Positions 13,045 to 19,322 of a stretch of DNA of 19,401 nucleotides are shown piece after piece. Positions within the stretch are counted from its first letter, which is position 1. The number at the start of each line of letters is the position of its first letter. The notes below the pieces were generated by a model. That model searched no databases and had not been told where the DNA came from. It worked only from the letters and a program-made list of their open reading frames with translations. Made by a program: the position numbers and the translations under genes. This stretch comes from Candidatus Staskawiczbacteria bacterium RIFCSPHIGHO2_02_FULL_34_10 (GTDB taxonomy: Bacteria > Patescibacteriota > Minisyncoccia > Minisyncoccales > Staskawiczbacteraceae), in NCBI GenBank assembly GCA_001821915.1, contig MHOR01000033.1, forward strand, positions 6,120-25,520, written 5' to 3'.

Positions 13045-13788
13045 ATGAATGCAATTTATATTCTGTGGTTGCGACAATTAAAAAGATTTATACGGAAAAA
13101 AGCTAGCATTGTAGGGGCCATTGGCCAGCCTATTATTTTTTTATTGGCTATTGGTTTTGGTTTTGGCCCAGTATTTGCCAAAGCAGGCGCAGGCAACTAT
13201 ATTCAGTTTTTAGCTCCTGGAATTATTGTTATGTCAGTGTTATTCACCTCTATTTTCACCGGTTTAGAAATTATTTGGGATAAGCAATTTGGTTTTTTAA
13301 AAGAAACATTCGTGGCGCCAGTTTCTCGGTTTGAAATTCTTTTAGGAAAAACATTGGGCGGGGCAACGGTAGCCATGATTCAGGGAATCCTTGTTTTTTT
13401 AATTACCCTTATTGCCGGGTTTAGGCCGCATTTAAGTACACTGCCATTAGCATTTTTATTTTTGTTTTTAGTAGCGATGCTTTCATCAGCGCTAGGAGCA
13501 GCCATTGCCGCCCGATTAGATGATATGCAAGGCTTTCCCCTTATTTTTAACTTTTTGGTGCAACCCTTATTTTATCTTTCTGGCGCCATTTTTCCAATAA
13601 AAAATTTGCCTCCTGTTTTGGATTTTATCACAAAAATCAATCCTTTTTCTTATGGTGTTGATGGTTTGCGTTACGCTTTTAATGGAGTAAATGTGTTTCC
13701 TCCTGCTTTAAGCCTTACGGTTCTTTTTGGAGTAACCATAGTAATTCTTGCCGTTGGGGCATATCAATTTTCAAAAGTACAACTGTAG
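13045..13788 (+). CDS. ABC-2 type permease subunit
   Basis: 247 residues with about six membrane helices. The ABC-2 signatures are clear: an N-terminal amphipathic part (LWLRQLKRFIRKKASI), GNYIQFLAPGIIVMSVLFTS, WDKQFGFLKETFVAPVSR, and the conserved FYLSGAIFPIKNLPPVLDFI followed by NPFSYGVDGLRYAF. It forms the membrane channel for the ATPase encoded just upstream. Full length, with no odd residues. It ends near the convergent terminator at 13840-13879. Confidence 0.93.
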   Translation: MNAIYILWLRQLKRFIRKKASIVGAIGQPIIFLLAIGFGFGPVFAKAGAGNYIQFLAPGIIVMSVLFTSIFTGLEIIWDKQFGFLKETFVAPVSRFEILLGKTLGGATVAMIQGILVFLITLIAGFRPHLSTLPLAFLFLFLVAMLSSALGAAIAARLDDMQGFPLIFNFLVQPLFYLSGAIFPIKNLPPVLDFITKINPFSYGVDGLRYAFNGVNVFPPALSLTVLFGVTIVILAVGAYQFSKVQL

Positions 13789-13794
13789 TTATAA

Positions 13795-13838
13795 ACGAAT
13801 TTCCACGAATTTATAACGAATTTTCACGAATCACGAAT
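13795..13838 (+). repeat. Five ACGAAT copies, four of them helically phased
   Basis: ACGAAT occurs at 13795, 13805, 13816, 13826 and 13833, that is at steps of 10, 11, 10 and 7 bases. The first four are about one helical turn apart. It lies between the permease stop and the terminator. It could be simple repeat decay or a protein-binding array. Confidence 0.55.
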
Positions 13839-13839
13839 C

Positions 13840-13879
13840 AAAAAAACAGCCCTGACTTTTTAAGTCGGGCTGTTTTTTT
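13840..13879. terminator. Bidirectional terminator between the ABC operon and the coiled-coil gene
   Basis: ACAGCCC(T)GACTT pairs with AAGTCGGGCTGT (one bulged T), with T7 after it on the + strand and A6 before it, giving T6 on the minus strand. The minus-strand gene's stop codon lies in the loop, so its last residues are encoded by the stem. Confidence 0.9.
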
Positions 13880-14324
13880 GTTCTAATCCTTTTTTCTTGG
13901 TGCTAAAGATTATATCACGACGCGCTTCTGTTCTTTTATCTTCAATTTTATGAAGTTTCTTCTTTAGATAATACATGGCATCATTAAAGGTATTAAAACC
14001 ACGAAAATCTTCAAAATTTAATCTTTCTTCTGTTGTTGGTTCAAGTTCGTATTTGAATTTTCGACATTCGTATAAGATATCATCTACTTTGTTAAACCCT
14101 TCATAAATAAATTTTTTTATCACTTCTTCGGCTTCCGCTCTAAGTTCATTGTGTTCGTCAAGAATAATTTTTTCAATTTTATCAAACCTCTCATCCATTT
14201 TATCAAATCTCTTATCTACTTTGTCAAACTTTTTATCCATATATTCTTGATTACTATCAAAAACTTTAAGCATAATGCCCACTACTTCGCTAAGAGTTGT
14301 AACTTTTTTATTTTTCTTTATCAC
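13860..14324 (-). CDS. Coiled-coil protein of unknown function
   Basis: 154 residues, soluble. Residues about 30-55 carry a heptad-like repeat (KKFDKVDKRFDKMDERFDKI), which predicts an oligomeric coiled coil. The rest is charged and helical (AEEVIKKFIYEGFNKVDDIL, MYYLKKKLHKIEDKRTEAR). No enzymatic motif is seen. The GTG start at 14324 coincides with the expected transcription start of the consensus promoter at 14331-14358, so the mRNA is probably leaderless. The C-terminal KNSPT is encoded within the terminator stem. The HtrA gene ends 46 bases upstream on the same strand, but the strong private promoter argues for separate control. Confidence 0.75.
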   Translation of the reverse strand: MIKKNKKVTTLSEVVGIMLKVFDSNQEYMDKKFDKVDKRFDKMDERFDKIEKIILDEHNELRAEAEEVIKKFIYEGFNKVDDILYECRKFKYELEPTTEERLNFEDFRGFNTFNDAMYYLKKKLHKIEDKRTEARRDIIFSTKKKGLEQKNSPT

Positions 14325-14330
14325 AATCTC

Positions 14331-14358
14331 ATTATACTTTTACAAATTTGCATGTCAA
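14331..14358 (-). promoter_or_regulatory. Consensus promoter, leaderless, for the coiled-coil gene
   Basis: On the minus strand: TTGACA (14353-14358), 16-base spacer, TATAAT (14331-14336). Both boxes are perfect. Seven bases beyond the -10 box is the G of the GTG start at 14324. Confidence 0.85.
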
Positions 14359-14370
14359 ATATATGTATAT

Positions 14371-15414
14371 TTACTCCTTTTCGTCTAAGGTTACTTTTAA
14401 TATTAACTCTTGCTTATCCCGTAAAATTTTAAAACTGGTTTCTTGTCCTATTTTGCACTTTTGTAAAATGTCTGCCAGAGAGTTTTTTATGGTAATTTTT
14501 TCCCCATTGCATTCTAAAATAATATCAAATTCTTTAATACCTGCTTTGTCGGCTGCCGAACCCTTAATTACTGGTGGCTCTCCCAATGCTTCTCTTACCA
14601 CTAACGCGCCATTTTCTACAGTTAATTTATTAGCTTGCGCCATTTCTTTAGATAATAAAACATATTTTATTCCCAAAAAAGGAACCACAATTTTTCCATA
14701 TTTTTTTACCTCTTCTAAATCTTTTTTAGCATAATTTATAGGAATGGCAAATCCTATATTTTGAGCTCCCATAATCATTGCAGTGTTAATTCCAATAACT
14801 TTGCCTTGCATATTTACCAAAGGCCCTCCAGAGTTGCCAGGATTAATTGCGGCATCAGTTTGTATTAAGCCTCGTAAATTTTGCATTTGATGGTCTACTC
14901 CGCCAAACGCTGTAATATAGCGCGAAAGACCAGAAACAATTCCCGCTGAAATAGTATCATTAAACTCGCCAAGAGCGTTTCCTACGGCTATTACTTCTTC
15001 GCCTAATTGGATTTTATCGGAATCAGCTAGATTAATATGGGATAAATTTTTACTGTCAATTTTTAAAACAGCAACATCATTTATAGGATTACGGGACAAA
15101 ACTTTGGCAGGGTGTTTATGTTTTGGGTCTATTATAACAGTATAATCAGCTGTAGTATCGGCTACCACATGATTAGAAGTCAAAACATATCCATCGGAAG
15201 AAATAATAAATCCCGACCCTCCGCCAATCTGCGTTTTTTCTGTTTTTCCTTTGCCATCTTTTTGCACCATGGGCATAATATATTCTTTTCCTCCGTAAGG
15301 AAAACTATAAAAATCTTCTACCTTAGGTAAATCCCTTGAAACAACAACAGTTATTACTGCTGGGCAAACTTTTTTGGCAATTGATACTATAGGGGATTTT
15401 TTTCTCATTAACAT
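14371..15414 (-). CDS. HtrA/Deg-type serine protease with PDZ domain, no membrane anchor
   Basis: 347 residues. The trypsin-like domain has His82 in LTSNHVV, Asp113 in INDVAVLKID and Ser195 in NPGNSGGPL, a complete triad. One PDZ domain follows (about 245-345: GSAADKAGIKEFDIILECNG). HtrA proteins degrade or refold damaged proteins, normally outside the cytoplasm. Here the N-terminus (MLMRKKSPIVSIAKKV) runs straight into the first protease strand with no signal peptide or transmembrane helix, and an in-frame stop lies just upstream, so a longer start is excluded. The protein should therefore be cytoplasmic. The ATG is at the predicted transcription start, implying leaderless mRNA. Confidence 0.92.
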   Translation of the reverse strand: MLMRKKSPIVSIAKKVCPAVITVVVSRDLPKVEDFYSFPYGGKEYIMPMVQKDGKGKTEKTQIGGGSGFIISSDGYVLTSNHVVADTTADYTVIIDPKHKHPAKVLSRNPINDVAVLKIDSKNLSHINLADSDKIQLGEEVIAVGNALGEFNDTISAGIVSGLSRYITAFGGVDHQMQNLRGLIQTDAAINPGNSGGPLVNMQGKVIGINTAMIMGAQNIGFAIPINYAKKDLEEVKKYGKIVVPFLGIKYVLLSKEMAQANKLTVENGALVVREALGEPPVIKGSAADKAGIKEFDIILECNGEKITIKNSLADILQKCKIGQETSFKILRDKQELILKVTLDEKE

Positions 15415-15420
15415 GCGTTA

Positions 15421-15450
15421 ATTATATAATGAAAGGCACTGTTATTGCAA
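15421..15450 (-). promoter_or_regulatory. Promoter of the HtrA gene (leaderless)
   Basis: On the minus strand: TTGCAA (15445-15450), 18-base spacer, TATAAT (15421-15426). The start is expected at about 15414, which is the A of the ATG. The TTGCAA is palindromic and also serves the + strand promoter. Confidence 0.75.
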
Positions 15451-15473
15451 ATGGGGTATTTTTTGGCTATGAT
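15445..15473 (+). promoter_or_regulatory. Probable promoter of tRNA-Arg(CCT), sharing its -35 box
   Basis: TTGCAA (15445-15450), 17-base spacer, TATGAT (15468-15473) on the + strand. The hexamer TTGCAA is its own reverse complement and is the -35 box of the divergent HtrA promoter. The transcript would run through the GC-rich block into tRNA-Arg(CCT). Confidence 0.6.
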
Positions 15474-15489
15474 TACATTAATAATTTAG

Positions 15490-15563
15490 CACTCGTAGTT
15501 TCTCGCTACGTCATCGCTACGCGAGATCTAGCGAAGCTATGGCGAGATCTGGCGTAGCCAGAC
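15490..15563. repeat. GC-rich palindromic and direct-repeat block before tRNA-Arg(CCT)
   Basis: GCGAGATCT occurs at 15521-15529 and 15542-15550 in two roughly 21-base units. CTCGC (15502) can pair with GCGAG (15521). TCTGGC-GTA-GCCAGA (15548-15562) is a perfect small hairpin. CGCTACG words recur. The block ends six bases before the tRNA, in the same relation as the GC-rich block before tRNA-Gly. Confidence 0.65.
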
Positions 15564-15568
15564 AAATT

Positions 15569-15640
15569 GCCCTCGTAGTTCAATGGATAGAACGGCCCCG
15601 TCCTAAGGGGCAAATATGGGTCCGATTCCTGTCGAGGGCA
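15569..15640 (+). tRNA. tRNA-Arg(CCT)
   Basis: Acceptor GCCCTCG/CGAGGGC, anticodon stem GCCCC/GGGGC around GTCCTAA (anticodon CCT), discriminator A followed by an encoded CCA (15641-15643). The T stem (ATGGG/CCTGT) has wobble pairs. A paralogue of tRNA-Arg(TCT) at 11937. Confidence 0.92.
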
Positions 15641-15664
15641 CCATCAAATAATCCAGTTCTTTTA

Positions 15665-15784
15665 CAATAGGCCTACTGATTAAAGGTTTTCCTATTGCAA
15701 CTTCAAGATTCCGACTGTTTGGTCCGCAGGACATCATGAAGGTTGAATCTTGCATCTTCTCTACGGAAATTTTTAATCAGTAGG
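15665..15784 (+). promoter_or_regulatory. Structured leader, possible RNA switch, before the 15824 gene
   Basis: CCTACTGATTAAA (15672-15684) pairs perfectly with TTTAATCAGTAGG (15772-15784). Inside, TTTTCC/GGAAA, CAAGATTC/GAATCTTG and GTCC-GCA-GGAC extend the rod. A competing pair, CAATAGG (15665-15671) and CCTATTG (15691-15697), straddles the left arm. It would form a pseudoknot with the long stem or replace it. The fold ends 40 bases before a strong Shine-Dalgarno and the start codon. The class is not recognised; a mobile palindrome is the alternative. Confidence 0.55.
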
Positions 15785-15823
15785 TCTAATTTTTCGCAAC
15801 AACAATTCTGTAAAGGAGAAGTA

Positions 15824-16165
15824 ATGGATACCTTGCAAGAAAATGTTTTGTGGGATTTTTCTGATTTAATGAATAGCTTTGGAGATGAAAGAAATAGTAA
15901 AGGTGAAAAAATTCTTTTATATCTTTTTCCTGCGCAACAAAGAATAGAGCTTGAAAAAAGAGGCATTCATTGTATTGTGGCGCAGAATTATTCAAAGAAA
16001 AATCATGAATTTATCTTCTCATTTGTCAGCAGAGGAAAAATAGATCAAATAAGTTGCCAGATAGGCAAAAAGTTAATTTTTTCTAATAAAAAAATTATAG
16101 GGGAATTAATGTCTTTAGAACAGTTAAGCAGAATAATAATTAGTAAGATTAGGGAATTTATGTGA
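15824..16165 (+). CDS. Small soluble protein of unknown function behind a structured leader
   Basis: 113 residues from the ATG at 15824, chosen because AAAGGAG lies seven bases before it; longer frames run through the leader fold. The sequence (MDTLQENVLWDFSDLMNSFG, LLYLFPAQQRIELEKRGIHC, SRGKIDQISCQIGKKLIF) has no membrane helix and no motif I recognise; it looks like a small alpha/beta protein with two cysteines. The gene stands alone between tRNA-Arg(CCT) and its own terminator at 16182-16224. The strong Shine-Dalgarno is unusual for this window and is shared with the ImmA-like and GNAT genes. Confidence 0.75.
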   Translation: MDTLQENVLWDFSDLMNSFGDERNSKGEKILLYLFPAQQRIELEKRGIHCIVAQNYSKKNHEFIFSFVSRGKIDQISCQIGKKLIFSNKKIIGELMSLEQLSRIIISKIREFM

Positions 16166-16181
16166 ATCTTACTAAAATCGT

Positions 16182-16224
16182 CCTCGATTGTGATATTGTA
16201 TGTCATAATCGAGGTTTTTATTTT
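16182..16224 (+). terminator. Rho-independent terminator of the 15824 gene
   Basis: CCTCGATT (16182-16189) and AATCGAGG (16207-16214) form an eight-base stem; TGA/TCA can extend it inside. TTTTTATTTT follows. Confidence 0.88.
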
Positions 16225-16249
16225 GAAAAAAGCAGAAATGACTTTAACC

Positions 16250-16278
16250 TTGACTAAGGGTCTTAAATAGACTACAAT
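16250..16278 (+). promoter_or_regulatory. Promoter of the small membrane protein gene
   Basis: TTGACT (16250-16255), 17-base spacer, TACAAT (16273-16278). It leaves a leader of about 70 bases containing the hairpin AATAGG/CCTATT. Confidence 0.8.
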
Positions 16279-16357
16279 AAACCCAGTTGTGAATAACCTA
16301 AAATAGGGGGATATATGTCCTATTATAGTCGTAATTAAGCTAAAAATAGGTAAAATT

Positions 16358-16747
16358 ATGATCGAAAGTGATAATTCTGTGCCTTTACGTAAGCACACAA
16401 AAGTAAAAATGTTTTTGCCGGCAATAGTGCTGGTTGCATCTTTTCGCTATTCATTTTTATTTACAACTGGAATAATAGTAGGATATATTACTTGCAAGAT
16501 TTTTTGTCACTATTTTGTTCATAATGGCAAAATTAATTCTATTTTTTTAGATTATGGAAAGTGGAAAGTACATTTACATCACTGGATTATAGGTATTATT
16601 ATTTTAGCAGTGGCGTTGGTTTTAGATCATTTTTACTTACCAACATTTTTTGCAGGAGCTGTTTGCGGAATGATTATTCAAGATATTTATGATTATAATG
16701 ATTGGCATAAGGTCATTGTGAAAAACGAAGATTATGAAACAAAATAG
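16358..16747 (+). CDS. Small membrane protein of unknown function
   Basis: 129 residues. After a polar N-terminus (MIESDNSVPLRKHTKVK) come hydrophobic segments at about 18-50, 73-91 and 95-112. Between the first and second is DYGKWKVHLHHWIIG, a His-His-Trp cluster at the membrane edge that could bind metal or heme (speculative). The tail is acidic and aromatic (QDIYDYNDWHKV). The gene is an isolated unit with a consensus-like promoter at 16250-16278 and a strong terminator at 16766-16799. The Shine-Dalgarno is weak (TAGG). I recognise no family. Confidence 0.78.
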   Translation: MIESDNSVPLRKHTKVKMFLPAIVLVASFRYSFLFTTGIIVGYITCKIFCHYFVHNGKINSIFLDYGKWKVHLHHWIIGIIILAVALVLDHFYLPTFFAGAVCGMIIQDIYDYNDWHKVIVKNEDYETK

Positions 16748-16765
16748 TTAAATATAATATATTTT

Positions 16766-16799
16766 AAAAATGCCCTAAGTAAAACCGAAGGGCATTTTT
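16766..16799 (+). terminator. Rho-independent terminator of the membrane protein gene
   Basis: AAAATGCCCT and AGGGCATTTT form a ten-base stem around AAGTAAAACCGA, ending in five T. It also separates this unit from tRNA-Ser. Confidence 0.88.
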
Positions 16800-16806
16800 G
16801 ATAAAA

Positions 16807-16891
16807 GGAGGGGTGCCGGAGCGGCTTAACGGAATAGTTTCGAAAACTATGACTCGCAAGAGTCTCGTGAGTTCAAATCTCACCCCCTCCG
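16807..16891 (+). tRNA. tRNA-Ser(CGA)
   Basis: Acceptor GGAGGGG/CCCCTCC, anticodon stem ATAGT/ACTAT around TTCGAAA (anticodon CGA), the long variable arm GACTC-GCAA-GAGTC of class II tRNAs, T loop AGTTCAAATCT, discriminator G and encoded CCA (16892-16894). Confidence 0.95.
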
Positions 16892-16991
16892 CCAAAAAAC
16901 GAAATCAGCTTCAAAAACCCATTCTGAAATTTTAACCAAAAGGCACCGCCAAAACGTTGAGTTTTTGACGGAATTGAGCTAATATGACGCT

Positions 16992-17456
16992 ATGTCTTTC
17001 ATTATAATATTACTATTAGTAATAATATTAGTTTTGGCCATTTTGAGCTGTTTTTTGTTTTTAAATTCTAGAAAATTAAATAAATCAATTGATATATTAT
17101 TGGAAAAAGGAAAGATAAAAGATTTAAGAGATGTGCTTTTTTCCCATATTGAGAATACAAAAGAAGTAGATTTAGAATTAAAAAAAGTAATTGATAGAAT
17201 AAAATCTTTAGAAGAGATTGCAAGAATAGCTTTTCAAAAAATTGGAGTTGTAAGGTTTAATCCATTTACAGATTCAGGGCCAAACCAAAGTTTTGTCATA
17301 GCATTATTAGATAACCAAAATAGCGGGTTTGTAATTTCAAGTATTTTTATGAAGGATGGCAGTAGGGTTTACGCCAAACAAATAATAGATAGTAAATCAG
17401 AATATACATTATCAAAAGAAGAAAAAGAAGCCATTTCCCGAGCTATCAAAAATTAA
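16992..17456 (+). CDS. DUF4446 family protein
   Basis: 154 residues: an N-terminal transmembrane helix (about 2-24), a charged coiled-coil stretch (about 28-75), and the DUF4446 core (KIGVVRFNPFTDSGPNQSFV, ALLDNQNSGFVISSIF, SRVYAKQIIDSKSEYTLS then KEEKEAI). Family function is unknown. The topology places the conserved domain in the cytoplasm, tethered to the membrane. No clear Shine-Dalgarno sequence. The 97 bases between tRNA-Ser and this gene hold an imperfect hairpin (CCGCCAAAA/TTTTGACGG) and nothing else recognisable. Confidence 0.88.
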   Translation: MSFIIILLLVIILVLAILSCFLFLNSRKLNKSIDILLEKGKIKDLRDVLFSHIENTKEVDLELKKVIDRIKSLEEIARIAFQKIGVVRFNPFTDSGPNQSFVIALLDNQNSGFVISSIFMKDGSRVYAKQIIDSKSEYTLSKEEKEAISRAIKN

Positions 17457-17457
17457 A

Positions 17458-17560
17458 AAATCAAAAATCAAAGTTCAAAATTTAGGTATCAGAAATTTGC
17501 TTTGCAAATTTCTGATGAATTTTATAATTTTAAACTGTCATTTTGCATTTTGTGTCTTAA
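17458..17560 (+). repeat. AT-rich palindromic element upstream of infB
   Basis: The core is a perfect 13-base inverted repeat, ATCAGAAATTTGC (17488-17500) and GCAAATTTCTGAT (17504-17516). The flanks TTTAGGTATCA before it and TGATGAATTTTATAATTTT plus AAACTGTCATTTTG after it match the element at 10950-11058 read in the minus orientation. No T run follows it; infB starts 79 bases after the core. Confidence 0.7.
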
Positions 17561-17595
17561 GACGAACTTGTTTCATATTTGCATTTTGAATTATT

Positions 17596-19173
17596 ATGGT
17601 TAAAAAAACTAAAAAAATAATAAAAGATATTATCAAGCGGTCACCAGTAGTGGTCGTTTTGGGTCATGTTGACCATGGGAAAACTAGTATTTTAGATGTG
17701 ATTCGCAAGGATTACTCAAAAGCCGCCCCCGGAGGGGGCGAACCTCGCCCAGTTGCTGGGCGGGAGTCTGGTGGCATTACCCAGCACATTGGGGCATATG
17801 AAGTAGTTCATAATGAAAAGAAAATAACCTTTATTGATACTCCGGGTCATGAAGCTTTTTCAGCAATGCGAGCCCGAGGAACCAGTGTTGCCGATATAGC
17901 CCTTTTAGTGGTAGATGCGGCTCAAAGCGTTCAACCTCAAACTAAAGAGGCAGTCATAGCAATAAAAAAAGCGGGAATCCCCATGATTGTGGTATTAAAT
18001 AAAATTGATATTCCTACCGCTGACCCCCAAAAAATTAAGAGAGAACTTTCAACCATAGATGTATTGGTTGAATCTATGGGTGGGCAAATACCATCGGTTG
18101 AGGTTTCAGCGCGAGAGAAAAAAGGCATTGATGAATTGTTAGAAATTATTACTCTAGTTTCTGATATGCAAGAGTTAGTTTTGGATATTGATTCGCTTGT
18201 TGAGGGCATTGTCATAGAGTCATATATGGATAGCCTTAAAGGCCCCGTTGCAACGGTCATTGTCCAAAAAGGCATTTTAAAAATAAAAGATATTATTGCC
18301 ACTGATTTAGCAATGGCCAAAATAAAATCTCTGCAAGATTTTCAGGGGAAGGAAATCAAAGAGGCTTATCCTTCTTGCCCAGCCATTATATTGGGGTTTA
18401 CTACGGTTCCGGGCGTTGGAGAAAAGTTTAAAACCTATGCAAGCGAAAAAGAGGCTTTAGAAAAACTTAAAATAGAATCGCAAAAAAGAGAGATTAATTA
18501 CAATGTGCTAGATATTAATTCTACTAAAAAAGTAGTAAATGTTATTTTAAAAGGGGATGTGTTTGGATCACTAGAAGCTATTGACGGCATGTTAAAAAAT
18601 CTTCCCCAAGATCAAGTGACATTGAGAATTTTAAAAGCTGAAGTAGGAGACATTAATGAGTCAGATGCAAAATTAGCCGAAATGTCTAATGCCCAGATTA
18701 TAGGGTTTCGGGTAAAAATAAATCCAGGAGTTTTACAGTTGTTAAAAAACGACGAAAAAAAGAAGGTAAGGATAAAAACTTTTGAAGTAATTTATGAATT
18801 AATCCAAGAGGCAAGAAATGGAATGGAGCGATCTTTGGAAGTGGAAGTAACCAGAAAAGATGTGGGAAAATTAAAAACGTTATTGGTATTTTGGGCAGAA
18901 AAAAACCGCCAAATTGTGGGCGGAAAAATCACCGAAGGCGAATTTAAAAAAGGGTTGAAAGTTGATATTTTCAGAGAAGACCCTTCGACAGGCTCAGGGC
19001 AGGTGACAAAAATTGGTTCCGGCAGAATTATTAACCTTCAGCGCGATAAAAAAGATATAGAAAAATTGAAAAAAGGAGACGAAGCGGGAATTTTATTTGA
19101 GGGTAACGTCAAAATTGAAAAGGGAGATATCGTGGTGGCATGGGTGGAGGAACGACAGAAGGGAGTGTTATAG
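17596..19173 (+). CDS. infB: Translation initiation factor IF-2 (short form)
   Basis: 525 residues, without the long N-terminal extension of enterobacterial IF-2. IF-2 is the GTPase that brings fMet-tRNA to the 30S subunit and joins the subunits. G1 is GHVDHGKT (23-30), G3 DTPGHEAF, and G4 NKID; the SGGITQHIGAY switch follows G1. Domain III and the C-terminal fMet-binding region are complete (GKITEGEFKKGLKVDIFRE, GDEAGILFEG, KGDIVVAW). Two inserts are foreign to the family: about residues 43-56 (APGGGEPRP) in switch I, made by two GC-rich hairpins, and residues 462-469 (DPSTGSGQ) from a REP-like repeat. Both preserve the frame. No Shine-Dalgarno sequence. Confidence 0.96.
   Translation: MVKKTKKIIKDIIKRSPVVVVLGHVDHGKTSILDVIRKDYSKAAPGGGEPRPVAGRESGGITQHIGAYEVVHNEKKITFIDTPGHEAFSAMRARGTSVADIALLVVDAAQSVQPQTKEAVIAIKKAGIPMIVVLNKIDIPTADPQKIKRELSTIDVLVESMGGQIPSVEVSAREKKGIDELLEIITLVSDMQELVLDIDSLVEGIVIESYMDSLKGPVATVIVQKGILKIKDIIATDLAMAKIKSLQDFQGKEIKEAYPSCPAIILGFTTVPGVGEKFKTYASEKEALEKLKIESQKREINYNVLDINSTKKVVNVILKGDVFGSLEAIDGMLKNLPQDQVTLRILKAEVGDINESDAKLAEMSNAQIIGFRVKINPGVLQLLKNDEKKKVRIKTFEVIYELIQEARNGMERSLEVEVTRKDVGKLKTLLVFWAEKNRQIVGGKITEGEFKKGLKVDIFREDPSTGSGQVTKIGSGRIINLQRDKKDIEKLKKGDEAGILFEGNVKIEKGDIVVAWVEERQKGVL
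17724..17762 (+). repeat. Two GC-rich hairpins inside the IF-2 switch I coding region
   Basis: CGCCCCC-GGA-GGGGGCG (17724-17740) has a perfect seven-base stem, and CGCCCA-GTTGC-TGGGCG (17746-17762) a six-base stem. Their GC content contrasts sharply with the surrounding gene. They encode residues absent from other IF-2 proteins. Confidence 0.75.
18981..19003 (+). repeat. REP-like insert in the infB 3' region
   Basis: CCCTTCGACAGGCTCAGGGC followed by AGG; codes for the recurrent peptide DPSTGSGQ. Same family as 506-552 and 3647-3670, and in the same orientation relative to the gene. Confidence 0.8.
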
Positions 19174-19232
19174 TGAATTATTCTAATTAACCTAATTATT
19201 CTAGTTGTTCTAAATAATTGAAATTTTTGTAA

Positions 19233-19316
19233 GAAAAAAGTCTTGATGCGACGAAACACCAAGACTTGCGCAAGTTTGACTATGAGCTATTTTCCATTAT
19301 CTAGCCCTTATCCTCT
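19233..19316 (-). ncRNA. Putative small RNA, about 84 nucleotides
   Basis: A compact unit on the minus strand: a perfect-box promoter (19323-19352), a transcript expected to start near 19316, and a terminator stem at 19238-19267 followed by six T. Between them lie GGCTA/TAGCT (possible stem, about 19304-19283) and the perfect palindrome ACTTGCGCAAGT. The only reading frame is ATG GAA AAT AGC TCA TAG (five residues, 19297-19280), too short to be a normal gene. No known RNA family is recognised. It is convergent with infB, so it cannot be a leader of it. Confidence 0.55.
19234..19267 (-). terminator. Terminator of the putative small RNA
   Basis: On the minus strand AAGTCTTG pairs with CAAGACTT (eight bases, loop GTGTTTCGTCGCAT) and is followed by TTTTTT (the last two stem bases plus four more). 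No terminator for the convergent infB is otherwise obvious in 19174-19232, so it may also help there, with the A run on the wrong side. Confidence 0.82.
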
Positions 19317-19322
19317 TTGTTA

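Noticed and set aside
14151..14734. Plus-strand open frames across the coiled-coil and HtrA genes
   Set aside because: They are antisense shadows of well-supported minus-strand genes with promoters and motifs.
15490..15563. CRISPR-like repeats before tRNA-Arg(CCT)
   Set aside because: Only two roughly 21-base units with no spacer pattern and no cas genes; small hairpins explain it better.
19280..19297. Five-codon frame as a leader peptide controlling attenuation
   Set aside because: Nothing on the same strand lies downstream to be attenuated; infB is convergent.
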